64,000 bases of DNA from JAPOXR01 sp963662395 (GCA_963662395.1 OY759511.1:2108001-2172000), one strand, 5' to 3'. Shown: positions 1 through 8,715, numbered from the stretch's first letter. Program-made: numbers and translations. The notes: generated by a model from the letters alone, not told the origin.

Positions 1-429
1 CTGGCGGGCAACTCCACCGGCGGCGACCCGTGATGCAGTCTCCCGCGCCGATGCCCGGCCGCTGCCGCGGTAGTCACGGATCCCGTATTTTTGCCAGTAG
101 GTGAAATCGGCGTGACCCGGCCGGAACTTGTCGACAATTTCCGAATAATCCTTCGAGCGCTGGTCAACATTCCTGATCAGAAGCTGGATCGGGGTGCCGG
201 TGGTCTTCCCCTCGAAGACGCCGGACAGGATTTCGACGCTGTCCGGCTCCCGGCGCTGGGTCATGAACCGGTTCTGCCCGGGACGCCTGCGGTTCAGCCA
301 GTGCTGCAGCATCGACTCGTCCAGGGGAATTCCGGGGGGGCAGCCATCAACCGTGGCACCGATTGCCGGGCCGTGCGACTCGCCCCAACTCATGTATCTG
401 AACAATCTGCCGAATGAATTCATCGACAT
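1..429 (-). CDS. aroC: Chorismate synthase, N-terminal part (cut by window edge)
   Basis: The reverse frame stays open from the ATG at 429 to the left edge, about 143 residues, so the C-terminal part lies outside the window. The product begins MSMNSFGRLFRYMSWGESHG, and the SWGESHGPAIGATVDGCPPG stretch is the family signature near the N-terminus. Further in, RRRPGQ and a FRPGHADFTYWQKYG segment also match the family. Chorismate synthase converts EPSP to chorismate in the cytoplasm, the last step of the shikimate pathway, using reduced FMN. A GAGGGAG ribosome site lies about seven bases before the ATG. The identification is firm; only the missing C-terminus is unknown. Confidence 0.93.
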   Translation of the reverse strand, partial: MSMNSFGRLFRYMSWGESHGPAIGATVDGCPPGIPLDESMLQHWLNRRRPGQNRFMTQRREPDSVEILSGVFEGKTTGTPIQLLIRNVDQRSKDYSEIVDKFRPGHADFTYWQKYGIRDYRGSGRASARETASRVAAGGVARQ

Positions 430-498
430 GACACGGCTCCCTCGGATGATCCGGCCGGCGTCGGCTGCCTCGGGCGACCCGCCGCCATCCTGGCCGGA

Positions 499-813
499 TC
501 AGATTTCAACGAGAACCCTGCCATTCTCGACCTTGACCGGATAGGTTTTCAGATCGACGCAGACCGGCGCCCGCATGGCCTTTCCGGTCTGGTAATTGAA
601 TACCCCGTTATGCATCGGACATTCGATCGTCTCGCCGATCACCAGCCCGTCGGCGAGATGCACGTATTCATGGGTGCACAACCCGTCAGTACAATAATAC
701 CGGTCTTCCGGCGAGCGATAGATGGCGAATGTCCGGCCGTCCGAGTGATCGAACTGCACCAGATCCTCATTGTCGATCTCGTCGGCTGCGCAGGCATCTA
801 CCCATTGTGGCAT
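499..813 (-). CDS. mocE: Rieske-type [2Fe-2S] ferredoxin, MocE-like
   Basis: This is a 104-residue soluble protein with the two Rieske half-motifs: CTH at residues 46-48 and CPMHNG at residues 65-70. They supply two Cys and two His ligands for the cluster. The size fits the small ferredoxins that feed electrons to oxygenases. The gene follows the di-iron oxygenase gene on the same strand after about 24 bp, as MocE follows MocD in rhizobial rhizopine catabolism, so I infer that it is the electron donor of that enzyme. A clear AAGGAG ribosome site precedes the ATG. No ferredoxin reductase (MocF) is seen nearby. The Rieske fold is certain; the moc assignment is by context. Confidence 0.85.
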   Translation of the reverse strand: MPQWVDACAADEIDNEDLVQFDHSDGRTFAIYRSPEDRYYCTDGLCTHEYVHLADGLVIGETIECPMHNGVFNYQTGKAMRAPVCVDLKTYPVKVENGRVLVEI

Positions 814-837
814 CAGGTTTCTCCTTGTTTTGCGAGG

Positions 838-1908
838 TCAGGCGGGGGTCGCCTCGTGAAGTTCGGCCCGATATGGGCGGGCGGTCTCCGGAAGATCCCG
901 GACCTGGAAGACATTCTCTCCGCGCAGTTGCCGGCGCAGGACCGGGAGCACTTTCCGGTAGGCCGACCAGACTGACCGGTCCGGCTCCGGAAGATCGTGC
1001 CTGATCAGATCATGGAGTCGAGGCAGGGCATGGTACGGAACCATCGGGAACATGTGATGCTCCACATGATAGTTCATGTTCCAGTAGACGAAGCGGGTGA
1101 CCGGGTTGGCGAGGAAGGTCCGGGTATTCAGCCGGTGGTCGACAACATCATCAGCCAGTCCCGCATGCTGCAAGATGCCGGTCATGATGTGATGCCATGC
1201 ACCGTACAGGCGTGGCAGTCCGATAACCATCAGCGGCAGGATGGATGCAGTCATGACAGAAAGCGCGATGGTGGACAGGTAGATTGCCAGCCAGATCCGG
1301 GCAACCAGGAACACCTTGTGGTGCTCGGCCTCCGGAATATAGGTCTCCTCTTCCGGATGCAGCCGGCCGGTCACATGAATGAGCATGCGGCCGAGCAAAT
1401 CGATGGAGTCCCTGATGCCGACCAGGTTCAGCAGCAGCCGGAACGCGTCCGGAGGGCGCATCACCGCAACTTCAGGGTCCCGCCCGACAATGATGGTATC
1501 GGTATGATGTCGGGCATGACTCCATCGCCATGCCGTCGGGTTCCTGATCATCATGAAGGAGGCGATCTGGTAGACCGCGTCATTCATCCATTGCGTGCGG
1601 AACGCGGTGCCATGACCGCATTCATGCCAGCGGGAATCTCCGGAGGAGCCGTAGAGTACCCCGTAGGCCAGCCAGAACGGCAATGACCACCATGAGGGCC
1701 AGAGATAAATCCCCATCCCGGCAAACAGGATGAGCGCGCCAATCCACACTGCCGTGTCCCGAAGCGCGTATCGGTCGGTCCTCTTCATGAGTTCCTTCAT
1801 GGTCTGGCGCGGGATGTCGGTGTGATACCACTCGGCGGCGGCCAGGCCCTTCTCCACGGCCTTTTTGCCATCCTCACCGAGCAGGCTGTAATCGCGACGA
1901 CGAAACAC
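838..1908 (-). CDS. mocD: Membrane fatty-acid-desaturase-type di-iron oxygenase, MocD-like
   Basis: The 356-residue protein carries the three His boxes of membrane di-iron desaturases and hydroxylases: HECGH (residues 95-99), HARHH (131-135) and HVEHH (281-285). Hydrophobic segments lie around residues 52-90, 110-122 and 200-232. I start it at the GTG at 1908 because GGAGGA lies six bases upstream and the sequence then begins FRRRDYSLLGEDG. The open frame itself extends to 1977, but that extension has no good ribosome site. MocD with MocE is implicated in demethylating the rhizopine 3-O-methyl-scyllo-inosamine. Here the substrate is inferred only from the neighbouring inositol and amidinotransferase genes. 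A lipid desaturase role cannot be excluded. Confidence 0.8.
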   Translation of the reverse strand: MFRRRDYSLLGEDGKKAVEKGLAAAEWYHTDIPRQTMKELMKRTDRYALRDTAVWIGALILFAGMGIYLWPSWWSLPFWLAYGVLYGSSGDSRWHECGHGTAFRTQWMNDAVYQIASFMMIRNPTAWRWSHARHHTDTIIVGRDPEVAVMRPPDAFRLLLNLVGIRDSIDLLGRMLIHVTGRLHPEEETYIPEAEHHKVFLVARIWLAIYLSTIALSVMTASILPLMVIGLPRLYGAWHHIMTGILQHAGLADDVVDHRLNTRTFLANPVTRFVYWNMNYHVEHHMFPMVPYHALPRLHDLIRHDLPEPDRSVWSAYRKVLPVLRRQLRGENVFQVRDLPETARPYRAELHEATPA

Positions 1909-2272
1909 GGCGGTTCCTCCACTGGTCCGGCCCGATGCCGGAAGAGATACTGATCCTCGATCGGGCCTGAATCGCATAGTTGCGGCCCGGTTTCAAGGAA
2001 CTGCAACCTTCCGGCCGGCCCGACCCAAGACCATGAAACGGGGCCGAATCCAGGCCCGCACCAAGCCGGTCGTGGATTGGGGCATCGTCATGGCGAGCCC
2101 CTCCCCATGACCCGATGGGGCAGACACCCCGTCCCGACGAACGCTCCGGCAAGCGGCGCACAATCGAGGTCCCGCTGTTTCGAATGTCTTGAACAGACAC
2201 GGCTCATTGACAGCGGGAGCCCGGTTGTGCATTGCCAATTCCCAGCGACGATCGGCAGCATGCCCATTCGAC
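1909..2272. promoter_or_regulatory. Divergent intergenic region between mocD-like and iolC genes
   Basis: These 364 bp separate two outward-reading genes and should hold both promoters. I see no convincing gene. An inverted repeat, CCCCAT at 2103-2108 and ATGGGG at 2115-2120 with a six-base spacer, could be an operator or a small hairpin. I could not pick out a confident promoter. Confidence 0.4.
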
Positions 2273-4147
2273 ATGGAACAACAGCTTGACGTGATCACCA
2301 TCGGCCGGGCCTCGGTCGACCTGTACGGGGGCCAGGTCGGAGGGAGGCTGGAGGATATGGGATCCTTCAGCAAGTATATCGGAGGCTCGCCAACCAACAT
2401 CGCCGCCGGAGCTGCACGTCTTGGCCTGAAATCGGCCCTGATCACCCGGGTCGGCGACGAGAGCATGGGCCGGTTCATTCGCGAGGAACTCGAGCGCACC
2501 GGCGTCGATGTCCGCGGCGTCCGGACCGACCCGTCCCGGCTGACGGCACTGGTTCTGCTCGGCATTCGCAACGAGCAGGATTTCCCGCTGATCTTCTACC
2601 GCGAGAACTGCGCCGACATGGCGCTGTGCGAAAACGACATCGACCGGGATTTCATCCTGCAATCCCGCTCTGTCTGCGCCACCGGCACCCACCTGTCTCA
2701 CCCGGACACCGAGGCCGCGGTCATAAAGGCGCTGGACATTGCCCGCGACAATGGCCGCCTGACGGCGCTGGACATCGATTTCCGGCCCAATCTCTGGGGG
2801 TTGTCAGGCCATGGTGATGGAGCCAGCCGGTTCATCGCATCGGACCGGGTCACCGCATCCCTGCAATCGGTGCTCGGAATGTTCGACCTCGTGGTCGGCA
2901 CCGAGGAGGAATTCCATATCGCCGGCGGAAGCACCTGCACGATTTCCGCCCTGAGGACCGTGCGTGAACTGACTTCGGCCACCCTCATCTGCAAGCGGGG
3001 CCCAATGGGCGCAAGTGCCTTCACCGGTGACATTCCGGACAGTCTTGATAACGGTGAGACCGGAAGGGGTTTCGACGTCGAGGTGTTCAACGTCCTGGGT
3101 GCAGGCGATGGCTTCATGGCTGGCCTGCTCAAGGGCTGGCTGACCGGCGAGGACTGGCCGCGATCGCTTGAATATGCCAATGCCTGCGGTGCTCTGGCGG
3201 TCTCCCGGCATGGCTGCGCCCCCTCCTACCCGTCCTGGGAGGAGCTTCGGTTCTTCCTGGAGCGAGGGGTCCGGATACCGGCCCTGCGCAAGGACCCCGA
3301 ACTGTCGCAGATTCACTGGTCGACCAACCGCGGCCGGAACTGGCCGGTCCTGCATATCCTGGATCTCGAAGACCGGTTGCCGGCCGGTCTGGAAGCGGGG
3401 CGGAGATCACGGGCCGGTTTCAGGAAGATCTGCCTTGATGCGGTACGAAGGGTTGCCAACAGGAGAGACGGCTTCGGCGTCGTCTGCGGAACTGAAGGCG
3501 ACCGGACTGCATTGATGGATGCGACCGGAACCGGCCTGTGGATCGGGCGACCGGTGGATTCGGGTCGGCCCGGCCGGGATCTCGGCAGCATGGATGAATG
3601 GCCGCTTGAGCAGATCGTGGTCACCTCGTGCCCGGCGGCAGCGGCGGCAGACCCCGGCGACCGGACCCGTGCCGATGCACTCGGGGCGGTATTTCACGCT
3701 GCCCGGCGCCGCCGGCTTGAATTGATGATCATGCTGACCGAAGCTGATGGCGGGCCTGCCAGCGGGCCTGACATTCCGGCTGCCATTCGCAATATCTATC
3801 ACCTTGGCATCCATCCGGACTGGTGGATGCTCGGCCCGCCGCAACCGGGCCGGGCCTGGGAAGAGACATGCCGGGAAATCGGCGCGCATGACCACCATGT
3901 GCGGGGAATCATGATCCGGAACACCCGCTCGACCGACCAGGGCCACAATGGTGCCTTCAACCCCGATGATGCCGGCGACCTGATCAGCGGCATTGCGGCG
4001 GGCTCGGAACTCTACGGGGACACTGCCCGCCTGTGGTTCGACGGTTCAATTGGTGACGGCGATGCGGCCCGGCAGGTAGCTGACCGCTTCGACGCCCTGT
4101 GCAGGGATTTCAACCGCAACCTTGCCCGAAGGAATCTTCCGCATTAG
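2273..4147 (+). CDS. iolC: 5-dehydro-2-deoxygluconokinase fused to DUF2090 (IolC)
   Basis: The 624-residue protein has an N-terminal PfkB/ribokinase domain (about 1-325) with GGSPTNIA near residue 38 and the anion-hole/catalytic-base motif GAGDGFMAG at 276-284. A DUF2090 domain (about 335-624) follows. This two-domain IolC is typical of rhizobia and related bacteria. IolC phosphorylates 5-dehydro-2-deoxy-D-gluconate in myo-inositol breakdown; DUF2090 is thought to be an aldolase-like module that could do the next step, which is inference. I start at the ATG at 2273, where the kinase domain begins (MEQQLDVITIGRASVDLYG), rather than at the in-frame ATG at 2189. The gene is divergent from the mocDE-like pair and followed by an amidinotransferase gene. 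Confidence 0.88.
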   Translation: MEQQLDVITIGRASVDLYGGQVGGRLEDMGSFSKYIGGSPTNIAAGAARLGLKSALITRVGDESMGRFIREELERTGVDVRGVRTDPSRLTALVLLGIRNEQDFPLIFYRENCADMALCENDIDRDFILQSRSVCATGTHLSHPDTEAAVIKALDIARDNGRLTALDIDFRPNLWGLSGHGDGASRFIASDRVTASLQSVLGMFDLVVGTEEEFHIAGGSTCTISALRTVRELTSATLICKRGPMGASAFTGDIPDSLDNGETGRGFDVEVFNVLGAGDGFMAGLLKGWLTGEDWPRSLEYANACGALAVSRHGCAPSYPSWEELRFFLERGVRIPALRKDPELSQIHWSTNRGRNWPVLHILDLEDRLPAGLEAGRRSRAGFRKICLDAVRRVANRRDGFGVVCGTEGDRTALMDATGTGLWIGRPVDSGRPGRDLGSMDEWPLEQIVVTSCPAAAAADPGDRTRADALGAVFHAARRRRLELMIMLTEADGGPASGPDIPAAIRNIYHLGIHPDWWMLGPPQPGRAWEETCREIGAHDHHVRGIMIRNTRSTDQGHNGAFNPDDAGDLISGIAAGSELYGDTARLWFDGSIGDGDAARQVADRFDALCRDFNRNLARRNLPH

Positions 4148-4148
4148 A

Positions 4149-4176
4149 GGCAGGATCGCCTGCCGCGCTCGGCAGG
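4149..4176 (+). repeat. Two mutually exclusive hairpins between iolC and the amidinotransferase gene
   Basis: GGCAGG (4149-4154) can pair with CCTGCC (4159-4164) across a four-base loop. Alternatively CCTGCCG (4159-4165) can pair with CGGCAGG (4170-4176), also across four bases. The middle arm is shared, so only one hairpin can form at a time. The element lies two bases after the iolC stop codon and about 25 bases before the next start. It could be an mRNA-stability or attenuation element; function is unknown. Confidence 0.45.
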
Positions 4177-4201
4177 ATGCACCGATACCTGGAAGGACAA
4201 C

Positions 4202-5344
4202 ATGACAAGCTCCGAACAGCCGGTTCGCGTGTGCAGCTGGAATGAATGGGATCCGTTGCGGCACGTGATCGTGGGAGTAGCCACCGACAGCCATATTCCA
4301 CCGCCCGAGCCGGCGCTCGACGCCAAGGTTCCCGAGAATTCGTCGATGCGGGGTCAGCATGGACGCAGACCACAGGAGACGATCGATCGCGGCAATGAAC
4401 TGCTCGACCGGTTTGCCGAACAGCTTCGCAATCGGGGCATCCGGGTCGACAGACCGACACCGATCGATTTTTCGGACGCGGTCCAGACGCCGGATTTCCG
4501 GACCGGCAGCCAGTTCGGATGCATGCCGCCGCGGGACGTCTTGCTCACGGTCGGCCAGGAAATCCTGGAAGCGACCATGTCATACCGGTGCAGGTGGTTC
4601 GAATATCTCTGCTATCGTCCGCTCCTGCAGCAATACTGGGAACAGGATCCGGATTTTCGCCACGAGGCGGCGCCAAAACCGCGCCTGACCGACCGCGACT
4701 ATCATCCGGATTACCTGTCGGACAGCATCGGTGAAGAGAAACGGCTGGAATGGACGGCCCGGAAATTCTTCGTCACCACGGAAGAAGAACCGCTCTTCGA
4801 TGCTGCGGACGTGCTGCGGATGGGCCGGGACCTGGTGGTCCAGCATGGGTTTACCACCAATCTCAAGGGGATCGAGTGGCTCCGGCGGCATTTTCCCGAT
4901 CACCGGGTTCATGCGGTCAATTTTCCGGGCGACCCCTATCCAATCCATATCGATGCAACCTTCACCCCGCTCAGGCCCGGCCTGATCCTCAACAATCCCC
5001 GGCGAAGACTGCCGGAGGAACAGCGCGGCATGTTCGAGCGCAATGGGTGGGAGATCGTTGATGCCGCGCCGCCGGCCCATAACGAGCCGCCGCCGCTGTG
5101 CTATTCCTCGGTCTGGCTGTCGATGAATGTGCTCGTTATCGACACCAGGACAGTCTGCGTCGAGAAGTCGGAGGTCTACCAGGCCGAACAGATGGACCGG
5201 CTTGGCATGGAGGTGATCGAGGTGGAACTGCGGGATGCCTATGCCTTCGGTGGCGGCCTGCACTGCGCAACCGCCGATGTCCGGCGCGAAGGAAGCTGTG
5301 AAGACTATTTTCCGGATCAGCCGAATTCCGGCTCGGACGGGTAG
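4202..5344 (+). CDS. Amidinotransferase of the AGAT / inosamine-phosphate amidinotransferase family
   Basis: The 380-residue protein is a clear member of the glycine/inosamine amidinotransferase family, which moves the amidino group of arginine to an amine acceptor. The catalytic triad is visible: Asp203 in FDAAD, His249 in HIDATF and Cys355 in GGGLHCATADVRREG, with the nucleophilic Cys close to the C-terminus as usual. The N-terminal WNEWDPLRHVIVG is also characteristic. AAGGA precedes the ATG. Relatives include animal AGAT (glycine acceptor) and streptomycete StrB1 (scyllo-inosamine-4-phosphate acceptor). Sequence resemblance around the active site is strong to AGAT, while the inositol neighbours favour an inosamine-type acceptor. 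The acceptor therefore stays open. Confidence 0.88.
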   Translation: MTSSEQPVRVCSWNEWDPLRHVIVGVATDSHIPPPEPALDAKVPENSSMRGQHGRRPQETIDRGNELLDRFAEQLRNRGIRVDRPTPIDFSDAVQTPDFRTGSQFGCMPPRDVLLTVGQEILEATMSYRCRWFEYLCYRPLLQQYWEQDPDFRHEAAPKPRLTDRDYHPDYLSDSIGEEKRLEWTARKFFVTTEEEPLFDAADVLRMGRDLVVQHGFTTNLKGIEWLRRHFPDHRVHAVNFPGDPYPIHIDATFTPLRPGLILNNPRRRLPEEQRGMFERNGWEIVDAAPPAHNEPPPLCYSSVWLSMNVLVIDTRTVCVEKSEVYQAEQMDRLGMEVIEVELRDAYAFGGGLHCATADVRREGSCEDYFPDQPNSGSDG

Positions 5345-5365
5345 GAACCTGCCGCCGGGGCCGGG

Positions 5366-7450
5366 ATGATCCTGTTCCAGACACCCCCCAATATCGCCGG
5401 CACGCCGCTGGGATCGGTCGATGCCGTCGTTTTCGACACCGAAGCGACCAGCCTCGATACGAGAAACGCAAGACTCGTCGAAATCGCCGGTGTCATGATC
5501 ACCGCCGGCCGGCTGCTGGAGGATTCGGCCTATTCCGGGCTGATCAATCCGCAATCCCACATCCGGGACGGAGCACGCGCCGTCCATGGAATTGACCACG
5601 ACATGATCAAGGACGCTCCCGATTTCAGGGACCGGATCTCCGAGTTTGCCGACTGGGTCGGACCGAGGCTGCTGCTCGGGTATTCGGTCTGGTTCGACAT
5701 GGCGATTCTCGAGGCCGAATTCCGCCGGCACGGGCTCTTGTGGTCGCCGCCGGAACTCATCGATGTGCAGGAGCTTGCCAGGATCCTGCGGCCGGAAATT
5801 CGCAGCTGGACCATGGAATCGGTTGCCGGCTGGTTGTCCATCGATATCGACGACCGTCACCGGGCCCTGCCTGACGCGATGGTCACTGCCGATATCTTCA
5901 CCAGGCTGGTTCCCCGGTTGCGACAGCACGGAATCGATACGGTCGGACAGGCGATCAGGGCCTGCGAGGCAATCAGGGACCAACCGGTCCCGGCCACGAC
6001 GACATCCAGGCCAATTGCAGCCACTCCCGGCATGGGCAGCCTTCCCTTTCGCCGCCGGGTCGGTGACATCATGTCGGCACCACCATTGACCGTGGACCGG
6101 ACCGAGTCCCTGCGAACGGCGATCGGCAAGCTCGCTGCCAACGGCGTGTCCTCGCTCTTCGTTTCCGGATTCGGGGATGAACAGCATGGCATTCTGACCG
6201 AAAGCGACATCCTGCGGGCACTGGCCGACGAACACACGCCAGCCTTCGACCGGCCGGTGGAGGACATTTGTTCCCACCCGCTCATGACCGTCGCCGACCG
6301 TGAATTCGTCTACCGGGCGATGGTGTTGATGTCGTCCCGCCACATCCGCCACCTCGGGGTTACGGATACCAATGGCCGGTTGGTGGGAGCGGTGACCGCC
6401 AGGGACACGCTCAACCTTCATGGCAGCGACGCGATCACGCTCGGCCGCGACATCGAGACGGCTCGCAATTCGGCCGATCTTGGCCGGATCTGGTCCGAGC
6501 TTGGTGTCGTTGTCGGATCACTGCTTGACCAGTCGGTTGCCCCGCGGCGAATCGCCGCCATCATCTCGCGCGAATTGCGGGGGCTGACCGAACGGGCCTT
6601 CGTCATCGCCGAACATGAACTCGCCGACAGGCTTGGACCAACCGACGGCGAGTATGCGGTGCTGGTGCTCGGCTCCGGCGGCCGGGGCGAGAGCCTGCTG
6701 GCAATGGACCAGGACAACGCCATCGTCTTCGGTGGTGACCCGGACCGGCAGGAACGGTTCCTCGAGCTTGGAAGGCGGATGAGCTCGATCCTGAACGAAT
6801 CTGGTGTCAGGCTGTGCGATGGCGGGGTCATGGCCTCGAATCCGGACTGGTGCAGGAGCATCGATGCCTGGCAGGACGCGGTCTCGGAATGGATCACCCG
6901 CACCAGGCCGTCCGACCGGATGAACGTGGATATCTTCTTCGATGCCTTCCCGGTGGCCGGTAGCGTCAAGCTTGCCGCCAGGCTGCGGCAGGACGCACTC
7001 GACAAGGCCCGGAACAACCGGCCGTTCATTGCGCTCCTGGCCCGGAGGTCCTGTGACATTGCCGGCCCGTTCGGGTTTCTCCAGCGGTGGAAACTGAACG
7101 ATCGAAGGCGGATCGATGTCAAGCGGTGCGGACTCATGCCCCTGTTCTCGGCCGCACGGGTGCTGGCGCTGGAGAACGGAGTCGAAAACCGCTCGACCGC
7201 CAGCCGCCTGGCAATCGCGGTCGAGCAACACGGGCTGGACCCGTCGCTGGCACAGGATCTTCTGACCGCCCACGGGCTCCTGCTTGGTGCCATCCTCCGC
7301 CAGCAATTGCGGGATATCGAGAAGGGGCTGCCGCTGTCCAGCCAGGTCCGGCCTGCGGAACTCGGCGGGTTTGAACAGCAGGAACTTCGCTGGGCATTGC
7401 GACAGATACCCAGGGTCGCCGACCTGCTGGGAGTCCCTGCAACCATCTGA
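5366..7450 (+). CDS. DEDD exonuclease - CBS pair - DUF294 nucleotidyltransferase fusion
   Basis: This 694-residue soluble protein has three parts. Residues 1-185 form a DnaQ-like 3'-5' exonuclease with the DEDDh residues Asp24/Glu26 (FDTEATSLD), Asp111 (SVWFDMAIL), His165 and Asp170. Residues 231-350 hold a CBS-domain pair, which usually binds adenine nucleotides. From about 370 onward comes a DUF294-type putative nucleotidyltransferase, with GSGGRGE at 437-443 and DQD at 448-450, followed by its helical C-terminal domain. Such proteins are often encoded near sodium:solute or acetate symporters, none of which is present here. It starts 21 bp after the amidinotransferase gene and may share its transcript. 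Its biological role is unknown; all catalytic residues look intact. Confidence 0.85.
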   Translation: MILFQTPPNIAGTPLGSVDAVVFDTEATSLDTRNARLVEIAGVMITAGRLLEDSAYSGLINPQSHIRDGARAVHGIDHDMIKDAPDFRDRISEFADWVGPRLLLGYSVWFDMAILEAEFRRHGLLWSPPELIDVQELARILRPEIRSWTMESVAGWLSIDIDDRHRALPDAMVTADIFTRLVPRLRQHGIDTVGQAIRACEAIRDQPVPATTTSRPIAATPGMGSLPFRRRVGDIMSAPPLTVDRTESLRTAIGKLAANGVSSLFVSGFGDEQHGILTESDILRALADEHTPAFDRPVEDICSHPLMTVADREFVYRAMVLMSSRHIRHLGVTDTNGRLVGAVTARDTLNLHGSDAITLGRDIETARNSADLGRIWSELGVVVGSLLDQSVAPRRIAAIISRELRGLTERAFVIAEHELADRLGPTDGEYAVLVLGSGGRGESLLAMDQDNAIVFGGDPDRQERFLELGRRMSSILNESGVRLCDGGVMASNPDWCRSIDAWQDAVSEWITRTRPSDRMNVDIFFDAFPVAGSVKLAARLRQDALDKARNNRPFIALLARRSCDIAGPFGFLQRWKLNDRRRIDVKRCGLMPLFSAARVLALENGVENRSTASRLAIAVEQHGLDPSLAQDLLTAHGLLLGAILRQQLRDIEKGLPLSSQVRPAELGGFEQQELRWALRQIPRVADLLGVPATI

Positions 7451-7694
7451 GTGCAAGACTGCCAGTGGAGGCCGATGACGCCGGACCTTGCAGGACATGC
7501 ATTGGTGTGACCGGCATCCGGATACGGCCCGCGAACCGGACTCGCCATAGGACCACTCGCCCGTATGCCGCCATGATCAAGTTGCATGTCATCCGGCCCG
7601 CACCCGGGGAAGAGGTGAACGATTACGACTATTCAACGCATACGGTAACGGGCGTCTTCGAATCGACCAGGATTGCCGTTCGACTCATTCACAA
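7451..7694. other. Short non-coding stretch at the left edge of accessory island 1
   Basis: No recognised gene. From about 7677 the DNA shows diverged similarity to about 9417 onward, so the duplication of the antitoxin region begins here. A frame from an ATG at 7573 could encode about 78 residues, but its similarity to the second copy lies in a different frame from the antitoxin, so I do not call it. Confidence 0.4.
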
Positions 7695-8201
7695 ATGCGG
7701 TGGAATCGCCTGGACGTCCTTGAATCAGGGGGTCAAGCCAAGGATAAACCGTCCGGAGTTCAAGAGACGCCAATCAATAGCCGGGAGGAATTCGAACAGG
7801 TGGTGAAGGAATCAGGCCGTCCCGGTCAGGCAACTCCTGGCACTCCAGGGGAGACAGGTGGAAGGCTGTCGGGGCCAGTCCAATTCATCCGGAAATTGAT
7901 GGAGTTCCGGCATCTCGACGATACGGATGTTGTGGCCCTTCTTGGTTTCGATCCGTGGGATACCGAGTATGTCACCAAGGCATTGCATGGCGGATGGAAG
8001 CTTCCCGGGCGAGATTTCAAGGACAGGATTGCGTATCTTTTCCGTATCCGCAGAACCTTGTGGTCCCTGTTCCGCGACCTGGAGGTGGAGGACATACATT
8101 GTTTGGGTAGGGCCGTCCTGCAAATGAAAGCAGCCGAGTGGAGAGCCTGTCTCCAGCGAACCGTGCACATCACAGCCCTCTCGACCGGAGCCAATTTGTA
8201 G
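7695..8201 (+). pseudogene. Truncated copy of the Xre/MbcA-type antitoxin
   Basis: The frame encodes up to 168 residues. Its middle part (GPVQFIRKLMEF through SLFRDLEVE) is almost identical to the intact antitoxin encoded at 9306-9959. After LEVED the two diverge completely, and this copy lacks the C-terminal toxin-binding part (GRSPMSLMLEGSMEDLL in the intact copy), ending instead in unrelated residues. The ATG at 7695 corresponds exactly to an in-frame ATG at 9435 of the other copy. No toxin gene follows. I read it as a partial duplicate left by recombination. It could still make a DNA-binding fragment that competes with the intact protein, which is speculation. Confidence 0.7.
7864..8089 (+). 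repeat. Direct repeat, copy 1 (antitoxin core)
   Basis: These 226 bp match 9604-9829 at an exact offset of 1740 bp. By eye there are four mismatches: at 7908, 7998, 8075 and 8079. Weaker similarity continues upstream to about 7680. The low divergence points to a recent duplication or gene conversion. Confidence 0.9.
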
Positions 8202-8272
8202 GAATTGAGTGATACATTGTCAACACACAGTCTGCATCCTGCATCTTTGCATCTGCTTGACTTCGTGTTCCC

Positions 8273-8584
8273 GTGAATGGTGGGCATCTCGGTGATCCCC
8301 ATGCGCCCAGCGTGCCGCTACAGAAGGTGATCGACTGCGACCCGGATGCGCCCGAGGTCACCGACGAACAAATGGCGGAGGCCAAGCCTTTTTTGGAAGC
8401 CTTCCCGGCCCTGGCCGAAATCATGCGGAAGAATGCCATCGGGAGACCACGATCCTCAAACCCGAAAATACCGGTGTCAATTCGAATGGGTCAAGATGTG
8501 TACGAGAAGTTGAAGGCAGCAGGCCCAAATTGGCAAACCCGGTTGAACGAGATTCTGCGACGCGAAATCCTGGTAGGCTCATGA
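8273..8584 (+). CDS. brnA: BrnA-family antitoxin, without a partner toxin gene
   Basis: This 103-residue protein has an N-terminal DPDAPEVTDEQ segment and a C-terminal IPVSIRMGQDVYEKLKAAGP-NWQTRLNEILR region. Both fit the BrnA family, whose C-terminal ribbon-helix-helix domain binds DNA and whose N-terminal part neutralises the ribonuclease BrnT. The start is a GTG at 8273; a GTG at 8327 or an ATG at 8372 are alternatives. BrnT normally lies just upstream, but only the truncated antitoxin copy and 71 bp of intergenic DNA are there, so this is an orphan antitoxin or a solitary regulator. The domain identity is good; a functional role is uncertain. Confidence 0.7.
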   Translation: MNGGHLGDPHAPSVPLQKVIDCDPDAPEVTDEQMAEAKPFLEAFPALAEIMRKNAIGRPRSSNPKIPVSIRMGQDVYEKLKAAGPNWQTRLNEILRREILVGS

Positions 8585-8715
8585 GGGATCCGAACGCGAT
8601 CCTCCCCCTTGTCGGTATTGGGGCACGGTTTGCTGGACACCGGGCACGGGCTTGGCCACAATAGCAACTGAAATAGTGGCGTAGTGCCGCCTGGAACTAT
8701 ATTCGGGGTCGTGGA

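Noticed and set aside
4580..6421. A 613-residue open frame on the minus strand
   Set aside because: It lies opposite two well-supported genes (amidinotransferase and exonuclease fusion) and shows no domain.
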